NCBI GenBank assembly: GCA_015680635.1 | Contig: JAABOA010000491.1 | Span: 1 to 14,356 of the forward strand | From: Lunasporangiospora selenospora | Taxonomy: Eukaryota; Mortierellomycota; Mortierellomycetes; Mortierellales; Mortierellaceae | Direction of reading: 5' to 3' | Length of the DNA: 14,356 nt | Part shown: piece by piece, positions 1 through 8,461 of the stretch | How the letters are laid out: each line of letters starts with the position of its first letter | Position numbering within the stretch: position 1 is the first letter of the stretch | Program-made: the position numbers and the translations under genes | Notes under the pieces: generated by a model | What the model was told of the DNA's origin: nothing | Seen by the model: only the letters and a program-made list of their open reading frames with translations | Databases searched by the model: none

Positions 1-54
<54 letters not shown>
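1..54 (+). repeat. (ACA)18 trinucleotide repeat, coding
   Basis: Eighteen perfect ACA units run from the window edge. In the frame of the UCS gene they encode poly-threonine; the other two frames would give poly-Gln or poly-Asn. The tract may continue further left. It lies in the linker just before the UCS helical repeats. Confidence 0.95.
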
Positions 55-2052
55 GAGCCAGCAAGTTCTGTACCGAATGATGTAAAGCCCATGGTGACTA
101 TCCTCCTTTCAAAGGCGTTCGAGTCGACTTCTAACAGGGACCGAGTCACTGGTCGAACAGCAGACGCGATCCTCGAGGATATCCGGGGCGACAAGATTGT
201 GACGCGTACAACGGGATTCCAGGCCCTGGGACTGGTGGTCCAAGCAGACCTGTCGATTGGATGCGCGATCCTGGACAAGGAGGGTATCCTTCCAGAGCTC
301 ATGGACTGTGTGGAACTCGAGCCAGAATCGATTCAAATTATTTGGGCAGAAACCCTTTCGGCCGCTTGTGCAGACACAAAGACGCGAGGAGTGATTGCTA
401 ATCAATGCAGCGATTTCTTGAAATCACTCGTCCTGAAGGGAGCTACGACCAATCAGCATTTGAAGGGTGCTGCTGCTGTAGCACTGACCAAGATTGTGCT
501 CTCCGAGTCCAAAAAAGACCCATCCGTCGGATTGAACGGTGTCCCAGATCCAGCAGGCGCAAAAGGAAAGGGTGCAGGATCTGACAGTGATTTATTGGAC
601 GATAATGGTGCACATCTGGCCAAGATCTTTTCAACACTTCTCAAGGACGAAAAGAATGACAGCAGTGCCTCTATCCAACTCAATGCTGTCGAGGGTCTCG
701 CCTATGCCAGTATCCAGTCACCGATCAAGCAGCTCATTATTTCCGACAAAGCGCTCTTGCTTTCACTCTTCCGCCTTGCAGAGGAATCCAAGAGCCATCC
801 ACTCAAATATGGCCTTATTATCATGTTCAACAATTTGACCTCTTACCGGAAACGACTTACCGCCGAGCAAGAACAGATGCTTCGATTGAAAAAGATGGCC
901 GGTATTCTTCCCAATAGCGAGGGCAAACGACTTGATAACCAGGGGCTGAACGACCCATTGGATGACGAGACAGTTGTCCATCAGAGGAACATGACTCTTG
1001 TTAAACTTGGGATCATGCCTGGTCTCCACGCGATTGGCCAACAGGCGTCTGAAGCGACACGACAAAGTCTTGCCCAAGTCCTGCGGAATTTGGCGACGCC
1101 TACCGAAACGCGAGGTGTGCTTGTCCAACAGGGCATTGTTCGAATCTTGATGCCCCTGGCGCTTCAACCACCATCAGCCTCCAAAAATTCTCCACCACAG
1201 CCTCCGACCTCGGAATCTGCCCGGTCCGCGGCTGTCCAAGCACTCGCCAAGTTGACTATCACGTTAGATCCGCGTCTGACGTTCAAGAACCAGAGGATAC
1301 CCGAGTTGGTGCGGCCATTGATCTGGCTACTGGATAGTTCTGATCAGCTTTGTCAATTTGAGAGTTTGATGGCCCTGACTAACCTAGGCTCGATGGGAGA
1401 TGTTCAAGTCCTTGTGTTGGCCCTTCAAGACGGAGCCATTGAAAAGATGGAGAACCTCCAGTTTTCGGAGAACACGCTTGTCCGTCGCGCAGCCACCGAG
1501 GCCTTGTGTAACATGATCTTTTTCGAGCCAGTCTTTGAACGCTATAGCGATCCCAAGAAGAGCAAGAGCAAGATTCATTTGATGCTCGCCCTTTCGGACA
1601 CGGACGACTTTATGACGCGGAGAGCAGCCTCGGGTGCATTGGCGGTGTTGTCAACGAGTGACGAGGTGTGCAAGATGATTATGGAGCAGGAGCGAGGACT
1701 TGAGATCTTGAGGAGCTTGATCGCGCTTGGAGTTCCGGCCTCGAATAGTGTCAAGGATCAAGAAGAGGCTGAGGCCAAGGCGATTGAGGATGTGATGGCG
1801 GATCAAGACGCGGCTGTGGTGGTAGACCATGAGATGGCCATCAAGCGAGTTGATGAGCTTCGGCATCGTGGAGCTGAGTGTTTCAAGAACCTAGTGACCG
1901 TGGGTGGAAAGGAAGTGAGTCAGCAGATCGCGGCCCAGGGAGGGATCCAACAATTGGCCAACCTGATCAAGGCCTCGACGAGCGACGCTGTGCGATATAG
2001 TGCTATGGAAGCTCTCAAGGCCATGTCTGAACAGGGCATTTCGTTGTCGTAA
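1..2052 (+). CDS. UCS-domain myosin chaperone (UNC-45/She4/CRO1 family), 5' partial
   Basis: The reading frame is open from base 1 to the TAA at 2050-2052 (683 codons), so the gene begins left of the window and the ATG at 91 is an internal Met. The frame starts with 18 ACA codons (poly-Thr), then a short linker, then armadillo-like helical repeats up to the stop. Family signatures are the YGLIIMFNNLTSYRKRL stretch near 810-860, followed by a Glu/Lys-rich segment, and LRNLATPTETRGVLVQQG near 1080-1135; both resemble the UCS core of UNC-45, She4, Rng3 and CRO1. These proteins bind and fold the myosin motor domain, with or without Hsp90, and support actomyosin function and cytokinesis. No intron is needed in the visible part. 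The missing N-terminus cannot be judged; animal UNC-45 carries TPRs there and fungal forms often do not. An alternative 3' end by splicing near 2049 is discussed in the findings. Confidence 0.9.
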
Positions 2053-2351
2053 ATAATGAAAAACAAAATCACTTCTTGCTCTTTTGTGTCCTCCCATCCT
2101 TTCTTCCTGTAGCCTCGCGCTCATGAGGATCCACAGGATGATGTGTCCAGTGGGAGTAATCCGTCTGGATATGGGTATGAGTATAGTGGGTATGGTGTGT
2201 ATGGAGCTGGTTCCCAGAATCTTTGTTCTCAAAATTATTGAATTGCTCCAGGTAGCCCAAGTTAGCGTGACGTGACCTTATTAAGGGCAGGGAGAAGCCC
2301 AGAGAACAAAAGAGCAAAAAAAAGACAGGAGGTCCTCAGAAACGAAGCCCT

Positions 2352-2369
2352 TGTGTGTGTGTGTGTGTT
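2352..2369. repeat. (GT)n microsatellite
   Basis: An alternating TG run about 18 bp long in the upstream region of CCT4. Confidence 0.85.
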
Positions 2370-2423
2370 GCCTGAACGACTTTTTTTATACCTGAAATCT
2401 ACCTCCTGCTCTCTCCCACTCCA

Positions 2424-2437
2424 TCTCTCTCTCTTTT

Positions 2438-2475
<38 letters not shown>
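2424..2475. repeat. (CT)n microsatellite with internal T run
   Basis: CT repeats interrupted by a short poly-T, about 52 bp, ending roughly 50 bp before the CCT4 start codon. Pyrimidine tracts at this position are common in fungal housekeeping promoters and 5' leaders, so a promoter or transcription-start role is a reasonable inference. On the opposite strand it creates a spurious Arg-Glu repeat ORF. Confidence 0.9.
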
Positions 2476-2477
<2 letters not shown>

Positions 2478-2527
2478 ACAACACAGCATCCTCCCCTTTC
2501 CCCCTCCCCTTTTCATTCAACACAACC

Positions 2528-2770
2528 ATGGTTGACGCAGCCCCAGCCTCAGCAGCACCCAGGACCGGCGGTGGATCTTTCAAGGACAAGGAGAAGCCCG
2601 TCGAGGTCCGCATCAGCAACATCATCGCTGCAAAGGGTAAATGCCAACCTGATCTATTTCCTAAAACAAAAATAATAGTAATACACGCGTCCCTTTGCCC
2701 TCGGCATCTCATCCGACCAAACGATGAACAATGGCAGACGAGGAACGCGACGAGTGGAGACTTTTATTAC

Positions 2771-2802
<32 letters not shown>

Positions 2803-5332
2803 TATTCGGGTCCTTCTCTTGCTGGTTTCATCCTCGGGCAGATGGAGTCGAGCAATGGGGCGTTTCGGTGGAACATCCCACTTTCTCTCTTTGTCCCAGG
2901 GCATCATGACGAATTCTTTCCAGTGTCTTCATCTGCCCCTTTACAAAAAGTTTGTCTCTTCTTTTTCTGTGTACTGCGGCCTTCTTTTGAGAGTCAGGAT
3001 GGAATCTTGGCATGACTGATGCACTGGATCAGCTCTCATGGACAATCATTTATGCGTGTTTTTTTTTGCATTCACTCCTCGGATACAGACACGCATACAC
3101 GATGAGAGGAGAGGAGAAAGAGCCGCGCAAGGGGGGAGCAGCGAGAGAGGGCCCGAAAAGGGTGTTCCTGAAATATTTTGGCCCCATGGATGGAAAAAGA
3201 AAAAAAAAGAAGCGACCCAGAAAGCGACACCACATACCTCGGCCTGTTCTCTGATCTGGGCGGTTGCATGTGTCGTTTCTTTCTTCTCTCCTCTCCTCCT
3301 TGATTCCACAACTATTCTTTTTCTTTATCATCCAGGCCTTTTTTTTCTTTTTCTTTTAATTTGGAGGTGTATCCTCAGATCAACTAACGAGTGAACCTTG
3401 CGCCTCTTTTTTGTTCCTTTATAGCTGTCAGTGATGCTGTCCGTACATCGTTGGGTCCCAGGGGCATGGACAAGATGGTAAACAGTCTTTCACCCACCAG
3501 CGTGCCTTCTTTGGCTTCTTTACAATCTACCGAGAACTCGACTCTAACACCCTGTTTTTCTTTGAACAGATCAAGACTAGCAATGGCGAGGTCATCATCA
3601 CCAACGACGGCGCTACTATCCTGAAGCACATGGCTGTCTTGCACCCAGCTGCCAAGATGGTAAGCCACTGGTTCTTTTTAGAGACCTCCTATTGCCCCCA
3701 ATAGAAGCCGTCAACCAAACTAACCATTCAACTTCCCCCTTTCCCCCCCAATGATATAGTTGGTTGATTTGTCGGCCGCGCAGGATGTCGAGGCCGGTGA
3801 TGGTACGACCTCAGTTGTTGTTCTCGCAGGATCTTTGCTCGGCGCTGCCCAAAAGATGTTGGCCAAGGGCATCCACCCCACCACCATTGCCGAGTCCTTC
3901 CAGCGCGCCTCTCACAAAGCCAACGAGTTCTTGACCGAGGTGGCGACCCCACTGGACCTTTCTGATCGCGAGTCTTTGCTCAAGAGTGCCAGCACCTCGC
4001 TCAACTCCAAGATTGTTTCGCAGTATTCGGGACTGTTTGCACCCATCGCCGTCGATGCTGTGTTGAGAGTGATTGACCCTACGGTTGCAACCAATGTGGA
4101 TTTGAAGGACATCCGGATCGTGAAGAAGGTTGGAGGCACGATCGACGATACTGAGCTTGTTGATGGTCTCGTCTTGGCTCAGAACGTTGTCAAGTCGGCT
4201 GGTGGTCCCACCAGAATTGAGAAGGCCAAGATTGGTTTGATCCAGTTCCAGCTTTCCCCTCCCAAGCCTGACGTAAGTCGCAGGATATTCTCCTCTTTGT
4301 GCAACTGTTTGGCTGAAATTTCAAATGATTGGATTTTTAATCCCAACAAAAAAAAAACGTTTATTTGTGTGAATAGATGGAGAACCAGATTATTGTGAAC
4401 GACTATCGCCAGATGGACAAGATTCTGAAGGAGGAGCGTCAGTATCTTCTCAACATGGTCAAGAAGATCAAAAAGGCTGGATGCAACGTTCTCTTGATTC
4501 AAAAGTCGATCCTTCGCGATGCCGTCAACGACTTGTCGCTCCACTTCTTGGCCAAGTTGAAGATTATGGTCATCAAGGACATTGAGCGTGACGAGATTGA
4601 GTTTATCTGCAAGAGCACAGGATGCAAACCCATTGCCGATGTCGAGTCATTCACAGAGGACAAGCTCGGATATGCTGATCTTGTGGATGAGGTTGATGCT
4701 TCTGGATCGCGTGTTGTCAAGGTCACTGGCGTGAAGCATGCTGGCAAGACCGTTTCCATTCTCTGCCACGGTGCCAACTCGCTTGTTCTCGAGGAGGCCG
4801 AGCGCTCTCTCCACGATGCCCTGTGTGTCATTCGTTGCTTGGTCAAGAAGAGATATCTGATTGCAGGAGGTGGTGCACCCGAGATTGGCTTGTCATTGAA
4901 GTTGCAGGAATACGCAAAGACCTTGCGCGGTATGGAGGCACACTGCTTCCAGGCCTTTGCGGAGGCCTTGGAGGTCATCCCCATTACATTGGCCGAAAAC
5001 GCTGGCTTGAACCCCATTGCGATTGTGACCGAGTTGCGTAACCGTCACGCCCTGGGCGAGAACACAGCTGGTATCAACGTCCGTAAGGGAGCGATCACAA
5101 ACATTTTGGACGAGAATGTTATCCAGCCTCTCTTGGTCTCTACAAGTGCCATTGAGCTTGCAGCAGAGACTGTCAAGATGTTGTTGAAGATTGATGACTT
5201 GGTAAGCTTTTTTTTTTTTTCTAGACTTGGTTTACGTGTCATGAGGAGGACCCTACCCAGCACGCAAAGTGATATTCTAACTGATTTTTTTCTTTTTTCT
5301 TTCCCTCTTTGAAATAGGTCCAAACGCGCTAG
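2528..5332 (+). CDS. CCT4: T-complex protein 1 subunit delta (CCT4), six exons
   Basis: Exons: 2528-2636, 3425-3477, 3570-3659, 3760-4272, 4377-5201, 5318-5332. They join in phase to 1605 nt, a 534-residue protein close to the usual CCT4 length (about 530-540). All five introns are GT-AG. CCT4 is one of eight paralogous subunits of the cytosolic TRiC/CCT chaperonin, which folds actin, tubulin and WD40 proteins using ATP. Group II chaperonin motifs seen are [11 protein letters not shown] (residues 44-54), TNDGATIL (65-72), GDGTT (97-101, ATP site) and GGGAPE (419-424). The match to animal CCT4 is close throughout, including [11 protein letters not shown] and [15 protein letters not shown], and the C-terminus KIDDLVQTR parallels the animal end. 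The ATG at 2528 is in strong context and begins the normal N-terminus. Oddities are the 788-bp first intron and the four-residue last exon. It follows the UCS chaperone gene on the same strand. Confidence 0.96.
2637..3424 (+). other. CCT4 intron 1 (788 bp, unusually long)
   Basis: The donor GTAAAT follows codon 36 plus one base (G|CT = Ala37). The acceptor TTTATAG ends at 3424, with a CTAAC branch point at 3384-3388. The other four introns of the gene are 92-116 bp. This intron holds a TTA/ATT repeat (2763-2806), a purine-rich block (about 3102-3220) and a T-rich tail. I see no coding exon or clear RNA gene inside it. Confidence 0.85.
2763..2806. repeat. (TTA/ATT)n trinucleotide repeat in CCT4 intron 1
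   Basis: About 14 TTA/ATT-type units with slight interruptions. It produces low-complexity Tyr, Ile or Leu runs in the three forward frames, which are not real proteins. Confidence 0.9.
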
Positions 5333-5569
5333 ATTATTCCTCACTTTTATTGCCCATTTCCCTTTACAATCTTATTCTTCCCTTCGTATTTCCTCCGCAC
5401 TTATAACAAAGATTCCTGTTTCTTTTTTTTTCTCTTTCTCTTGCAAACCAACCAATGTACAGTGCTTTCTTTTTCGCAGTGATGACAATGAATAGTGGAT
5501 ACTGGGTCAGATCAACGAAACACACAAAGATTTCTTTTTTTTTTCCGCTTTTTTTTCTTTTCTTTTCTT

Positions 5570-8307
5570 TTATGAATGCAGTGCGCATATCCTGGATTCT
5601 AGAATAGCAAAAGAATGTTGGGTGGTCTCTAGTGGCTGCAGGTCTTTGGATGCCAAAAGTGTAGCCACTGAAGAACTGCGCTCCATATCTGCAATGTTGG
5701 CAAGGGTCCTCAAAAGACCTTGTCCATGCTGAACCACAATTGGAGCTGGGATCTGGAATGACAGCTTTTCGGTCATTGCCAACATCATGGGTAGTATCGT
5801 CGTGGTCGCATCCCCCTCATGATTGGCTCTCTCGAGGAGGGCAAGAGTACCACTAAATAGTTTTAAAAGGAAAATCCCTGCCCAGGAGGTGATGGCTGAC
5901 GGGTAGAGTGAGTTGCCCTGGTCAGTCTCTGGAGGATCCGTGGTGGTCCAGGTTGACAGCTCTTGTGCGGGGAAGAGGACAGTGAACAAGGCGAGGCATA
6001 GTTCTGGGTCGTTGTAGAGGCTAAAGTTGAGGGCGATGTCTTCAGAGACCATTTCTTCTTTTGGTGTCACTTGGGATACATGACAAGAGCGATTCCGTGG
6101 CTCTCTTCGATGATTCAAACAGGCCAACCATACATCTAGACACACAGCCTTGATTTCCTGTAACACCTAAATCATAGTTGTGCCCCGTGCGCAAGAAATA
6201 TGTTAGTCGCGTGGTCTAGTCTGTTGATTAGAGACTAAGGGGGTTCAACCAGTCAACTTTATATATAAACAGCTTGATGAGTACCTCAATCAGGGTCTTG
6301 AATGCCTTGTCGTCTTTTTTTGTATGGGCTTTGTCAAGCAAACTAGCTGTCACTCGAAGAAGAATAGAGTTTGCCCATGTCAACCTTGGAAGAAAATGCC
6401 TTGGCGCAATTGTGCTGTAGAGCTCTATCGTCTTTACAAAGCCCAGCATTTGCTTCAATGAATCGAGTGCTTTTTCACGGTCATCTAGGTCCAAGTGTAG
6501 TTTCGCCGCTTGCATCATCTTGCCAGCCGCTTTTACAATCCCGGCATCAAGCCTTCTAATGTTGCTTCGCGGGTCATCATCCAAGAGATAGTCAACAATC
6601 GAGTCAATAGAATCCCTCGTAGCCGCCATCGAACCTCCAAAGACCTCTTGAAGCACTTGGTGGAGCACCAAGGGGACTGAACCACAAGAGTCTGGACTCG
6701 AGTCACAAAGGATATCCTCAAATGGACTCTGACTACCAAGATGGATCTGAATCCCGGATTCCTGGGCAGCTTCGAGAAACATCAGAATCTGGTATGGAAA
6801 ATGACCTCGGTACATTCGAAGAATCAGATCATAGTCCAATGCTTGCGCCCACTGAGTCAAATCCATAAACTATATAAAAAAGCAAAGGAAATCATACGAG
6901 GACAGATGCAGCTCTTGCAGTGGTCAATAGTATGCTCTTTTTTCGCGTAAAAAGGGGGGGGGGGGTCGTTCCTTTGAGGAATAATTACCGATAAAATTTC
7001 TTTTTGATTTGAATAGCGAACAGGATCTGACACGACTTGGTCCAGATACCAATAGGATCTAATGCAAAGCGTGATCTGACGTTGGTTAGAAAATATAAAA
7101 AAAGGTCATTGTTGGCAACTCCAAGAGCTCTTACCGTGTTTTGATTTGCTCCGCAGGCGTTCCAGTTTTTTTAAGGCCAAGTTTAGCCGAAAGACGGCTC
7201 ACGGCCGATTTAAATTCAATGTCATTATAGGGGCTATTGCGTTGCTGAATGGGTAACGACAACAAGCATGTGCCGATATTAATACCACATCCGCATACAA
7301 TCTTTAGCATGTATAACTCTGAATCAAATAAAAAAAATGGCCTGTGGGCGATGGTTGTCTTGAAGAATTACCAGTTGGCCAATCTTTTCCATGAGCTGGA
7401 CTCGAGACTCGAGATGATGCAACATGAAATCTGCTTGGTCAAAGACAAAATGCATGATTGATGTTCTTGCATAGTTGGGCAACGAGTTTTCACCGATCAT
7501 GTCGATAATGGTCGAACTAGCAATAGAACGCAAAAGATCTAAAGTAAGAGGTGAATGTGTCGTCAGGTACGAGCTCGTGCAGGGAAAAAAAAGAGTAAAA
7601 TGTACAGGGACAGAACAATAGCGTTTTCTCGTTACAGCAACCGTCCTTGTCTTTAAGATGGATACAGAGTAGTAGCATCTGCTCCAGGTCGTATACGGGT
7701 GCACCTTCTACTATTGACGCGACTAGAACATTAAAGGTCGATCTGGCGTTGATCTTGTTTGGGACGTTAGATTTTTTTCAATCAGGGCATATTTAGTGTG
7801 TCGATTACCTCGGTTAAGCTTTTCTTTGCTTTGGCTTACTTCGATCGCTTCTCTAAATGCCTGTAATGGCCTCAGAATATTAACAAGCGCATAAATCAAA
7901 AGATGTGGCATTGAAATGGCAGAGCCTACTTTGGCAACTTTTGGTGCTGTCAAGGCACAATGGGCGGCAAGTCGCTCCAGCTCTATATCTCCTTGTGCAA
8001 TAATCTCGACCGCGGGCGATTTGACACTGGTAATAGGTCGTGCAAATGTCTCGATGCGCTCGATCATCAAGGAAGCGTAGGAAGGGCTTGTTGGATTGAT
8101 ACGAGTCTCTCTGTAAAAGCTGAGGATCGTTGCCAGGAGTTTCTCGGCCCCTTCCATGTTTGTTGCTGCAGGTGTGGACAAGGCCAGACGCTGGCTATTG
8201 TTTGGGGTCCGGGATGTTCCGGCAATGGCATCTTCATGGATGCGACGAATGTCAAAAAGTGGCATGGAGGCATTGCCTGCATCTCGGGGATCCTGTTTGC
8301 GGTTCAT
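5570..8307 (-). CDS. Uncharacterised 728-residue helical protein, seven exons
   Basis: I do not recognise this protein. Reconstructed exons on the minus strand, 5' to 3': 8307-7809, 7722-7636, 7538-7372, 7316-7135, 7058-6989, 6869-6285, 6166-5570. All junctions are GT-AG and phases agree (2187 nt, 728 residues plus TAA). Introns are 86, 97, 55, 76, 119 and 118 bp; CTAAC-like branch points appear in several. The start at 8307 (MNRKQDP) is the first ATG not encoded by the upstream T-rich leader. The first about 50 residues look disordered. The rest is mostly amphipathic helix, rich in Leu/Ile/Ala and without obvious catalytic or metal-binding motifs, signal peptide or membrane span. A helical-repeat scaffold (HEAT/ARM/TPR-like) is the most I can infer. 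It is head to head with the RING-BRCT gene (154 bp between starts) and convergent with CCT4. The least certain junction is exon 3/4, where an acceptor 15 bp further on also fits. Confidence 0.72.
6954..6965. repeat. Poly-G/C run inside an intron of the unknown gene
   Basis: Twelve consecutive G on the + strand (C on the coding strand) in the intron 6870-6988. The tract is prone to length change but sits in non-coding sequence. Confidence 0.8.
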
Positions 8308-8461
8308 GACATTTGTCCTACGGGAAAGAAGAAAAAAACGCGCCTGAAAAAACCCCGGACTATCTTTTTTGGTAAAAAAAAAAAAAAATGACATTACGGT
8401 CACGCACCAGACATTCTTCTTTCCACTCTACTTGTCATTCGTTGCGAAATGTGTTGAGAGG
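8308..8461. promoter_or_regulatory. Short bidirectional promoter between the unknown gene and the RING-BRCT gene
   Basis: The two start codons (8307 minus, 8462 plus) are only 154 bp apart, so the regulatory DNA must be shared. It contains a 15-bp A tract (8374-8388), a CRE-like TTACGGTCA (about 8394-8402) and an ACGCGCC motif (about 8338-8344) that resembles MBF/E2F G1/S sites. No TATA box is evident. The RING-BRCT start has A at -3 and G at +4. The motif calls are by eye and weak; the divergent arrangement itself is clear. Confidence 0.6.

Larger units (their letters stand above)
2053..2527 (+). promoter_or_regulatory. Intergenic region: UCS gene 3' end and CCT4 promoter / 5' leader
   Basis: These 475 bp separate two genes on the same strand. 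The first half (about 2110-2240) contains GTATGG-like repeats and, in one frame, a Gly/Tyr-rich open stretch that could be a spliced tail of the upstream gene. A CRE/ATF-like TGACGTGA lies at 2268-2275. A GT microsatellite (2352-2369) and a long CT/T tract (2424-2475) follow, then a C-rich leader into the start ATG. The start context (CAACCATGG) is strong. I see no convincing heat-shock element (no triple nGAAn array), although CCT genes are chaperone genes. Confidence 0.55.

Noticed and set aside
2262-2535. ORFs on both strands around the CT repeat (Arg-Glu or Ser-Leu runs)
   Set aside because: They are pure translations of the microsatellite with no other protein-like content.
2528-3019. 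163-codon ORF starting at the CCT4 ATG
   Set aside because: It is CCT4 exon 1 read through into intron 1; the poly-Tyr part comes from the TTA repeat. The spliced model restores the conserved chaperonin sequence.
2900-3020. Possible C/D-box snoRNA in CCT4 intron 1 (ATGACGA ... CTGA with a short GCATC/GATGC stem)
   Set aside because: The C box has a mismatch, the stem overlaps the D box, and the boxes are too far apart without clear C'/D' motifs.
7059-7075. Alternative acceptor at 7076 for exon 5 of the unknown gene
   Set aside because: It gives a frame that hits a stop after joining the next exon, whereas the acceptor at 7059 keeps phase through to the end.
7249-7461. 70-codon plus-strand ORF opposite exons 3-4 of the unknown gene
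   Set aside because: It spans a minus-strand intron and two exons and shows no family resemblance, so it is a shadow.
7960-8391. 143-codon plus-strand ORF opposite exon 1 of the unknown gene
   Set aside because: It ends in poly-Lys from the A tract and lacks domain-like sequence; the minus-strand exon is supported by splice phases.
8305-8403. N-terminal extension of the unknown gene starting at 8394 or 8403 (poly-Phe)
   Set aside because: The Phe run is translation of the 15-bp A tract on the other strand. The ATG at 8307 gives a normal start.
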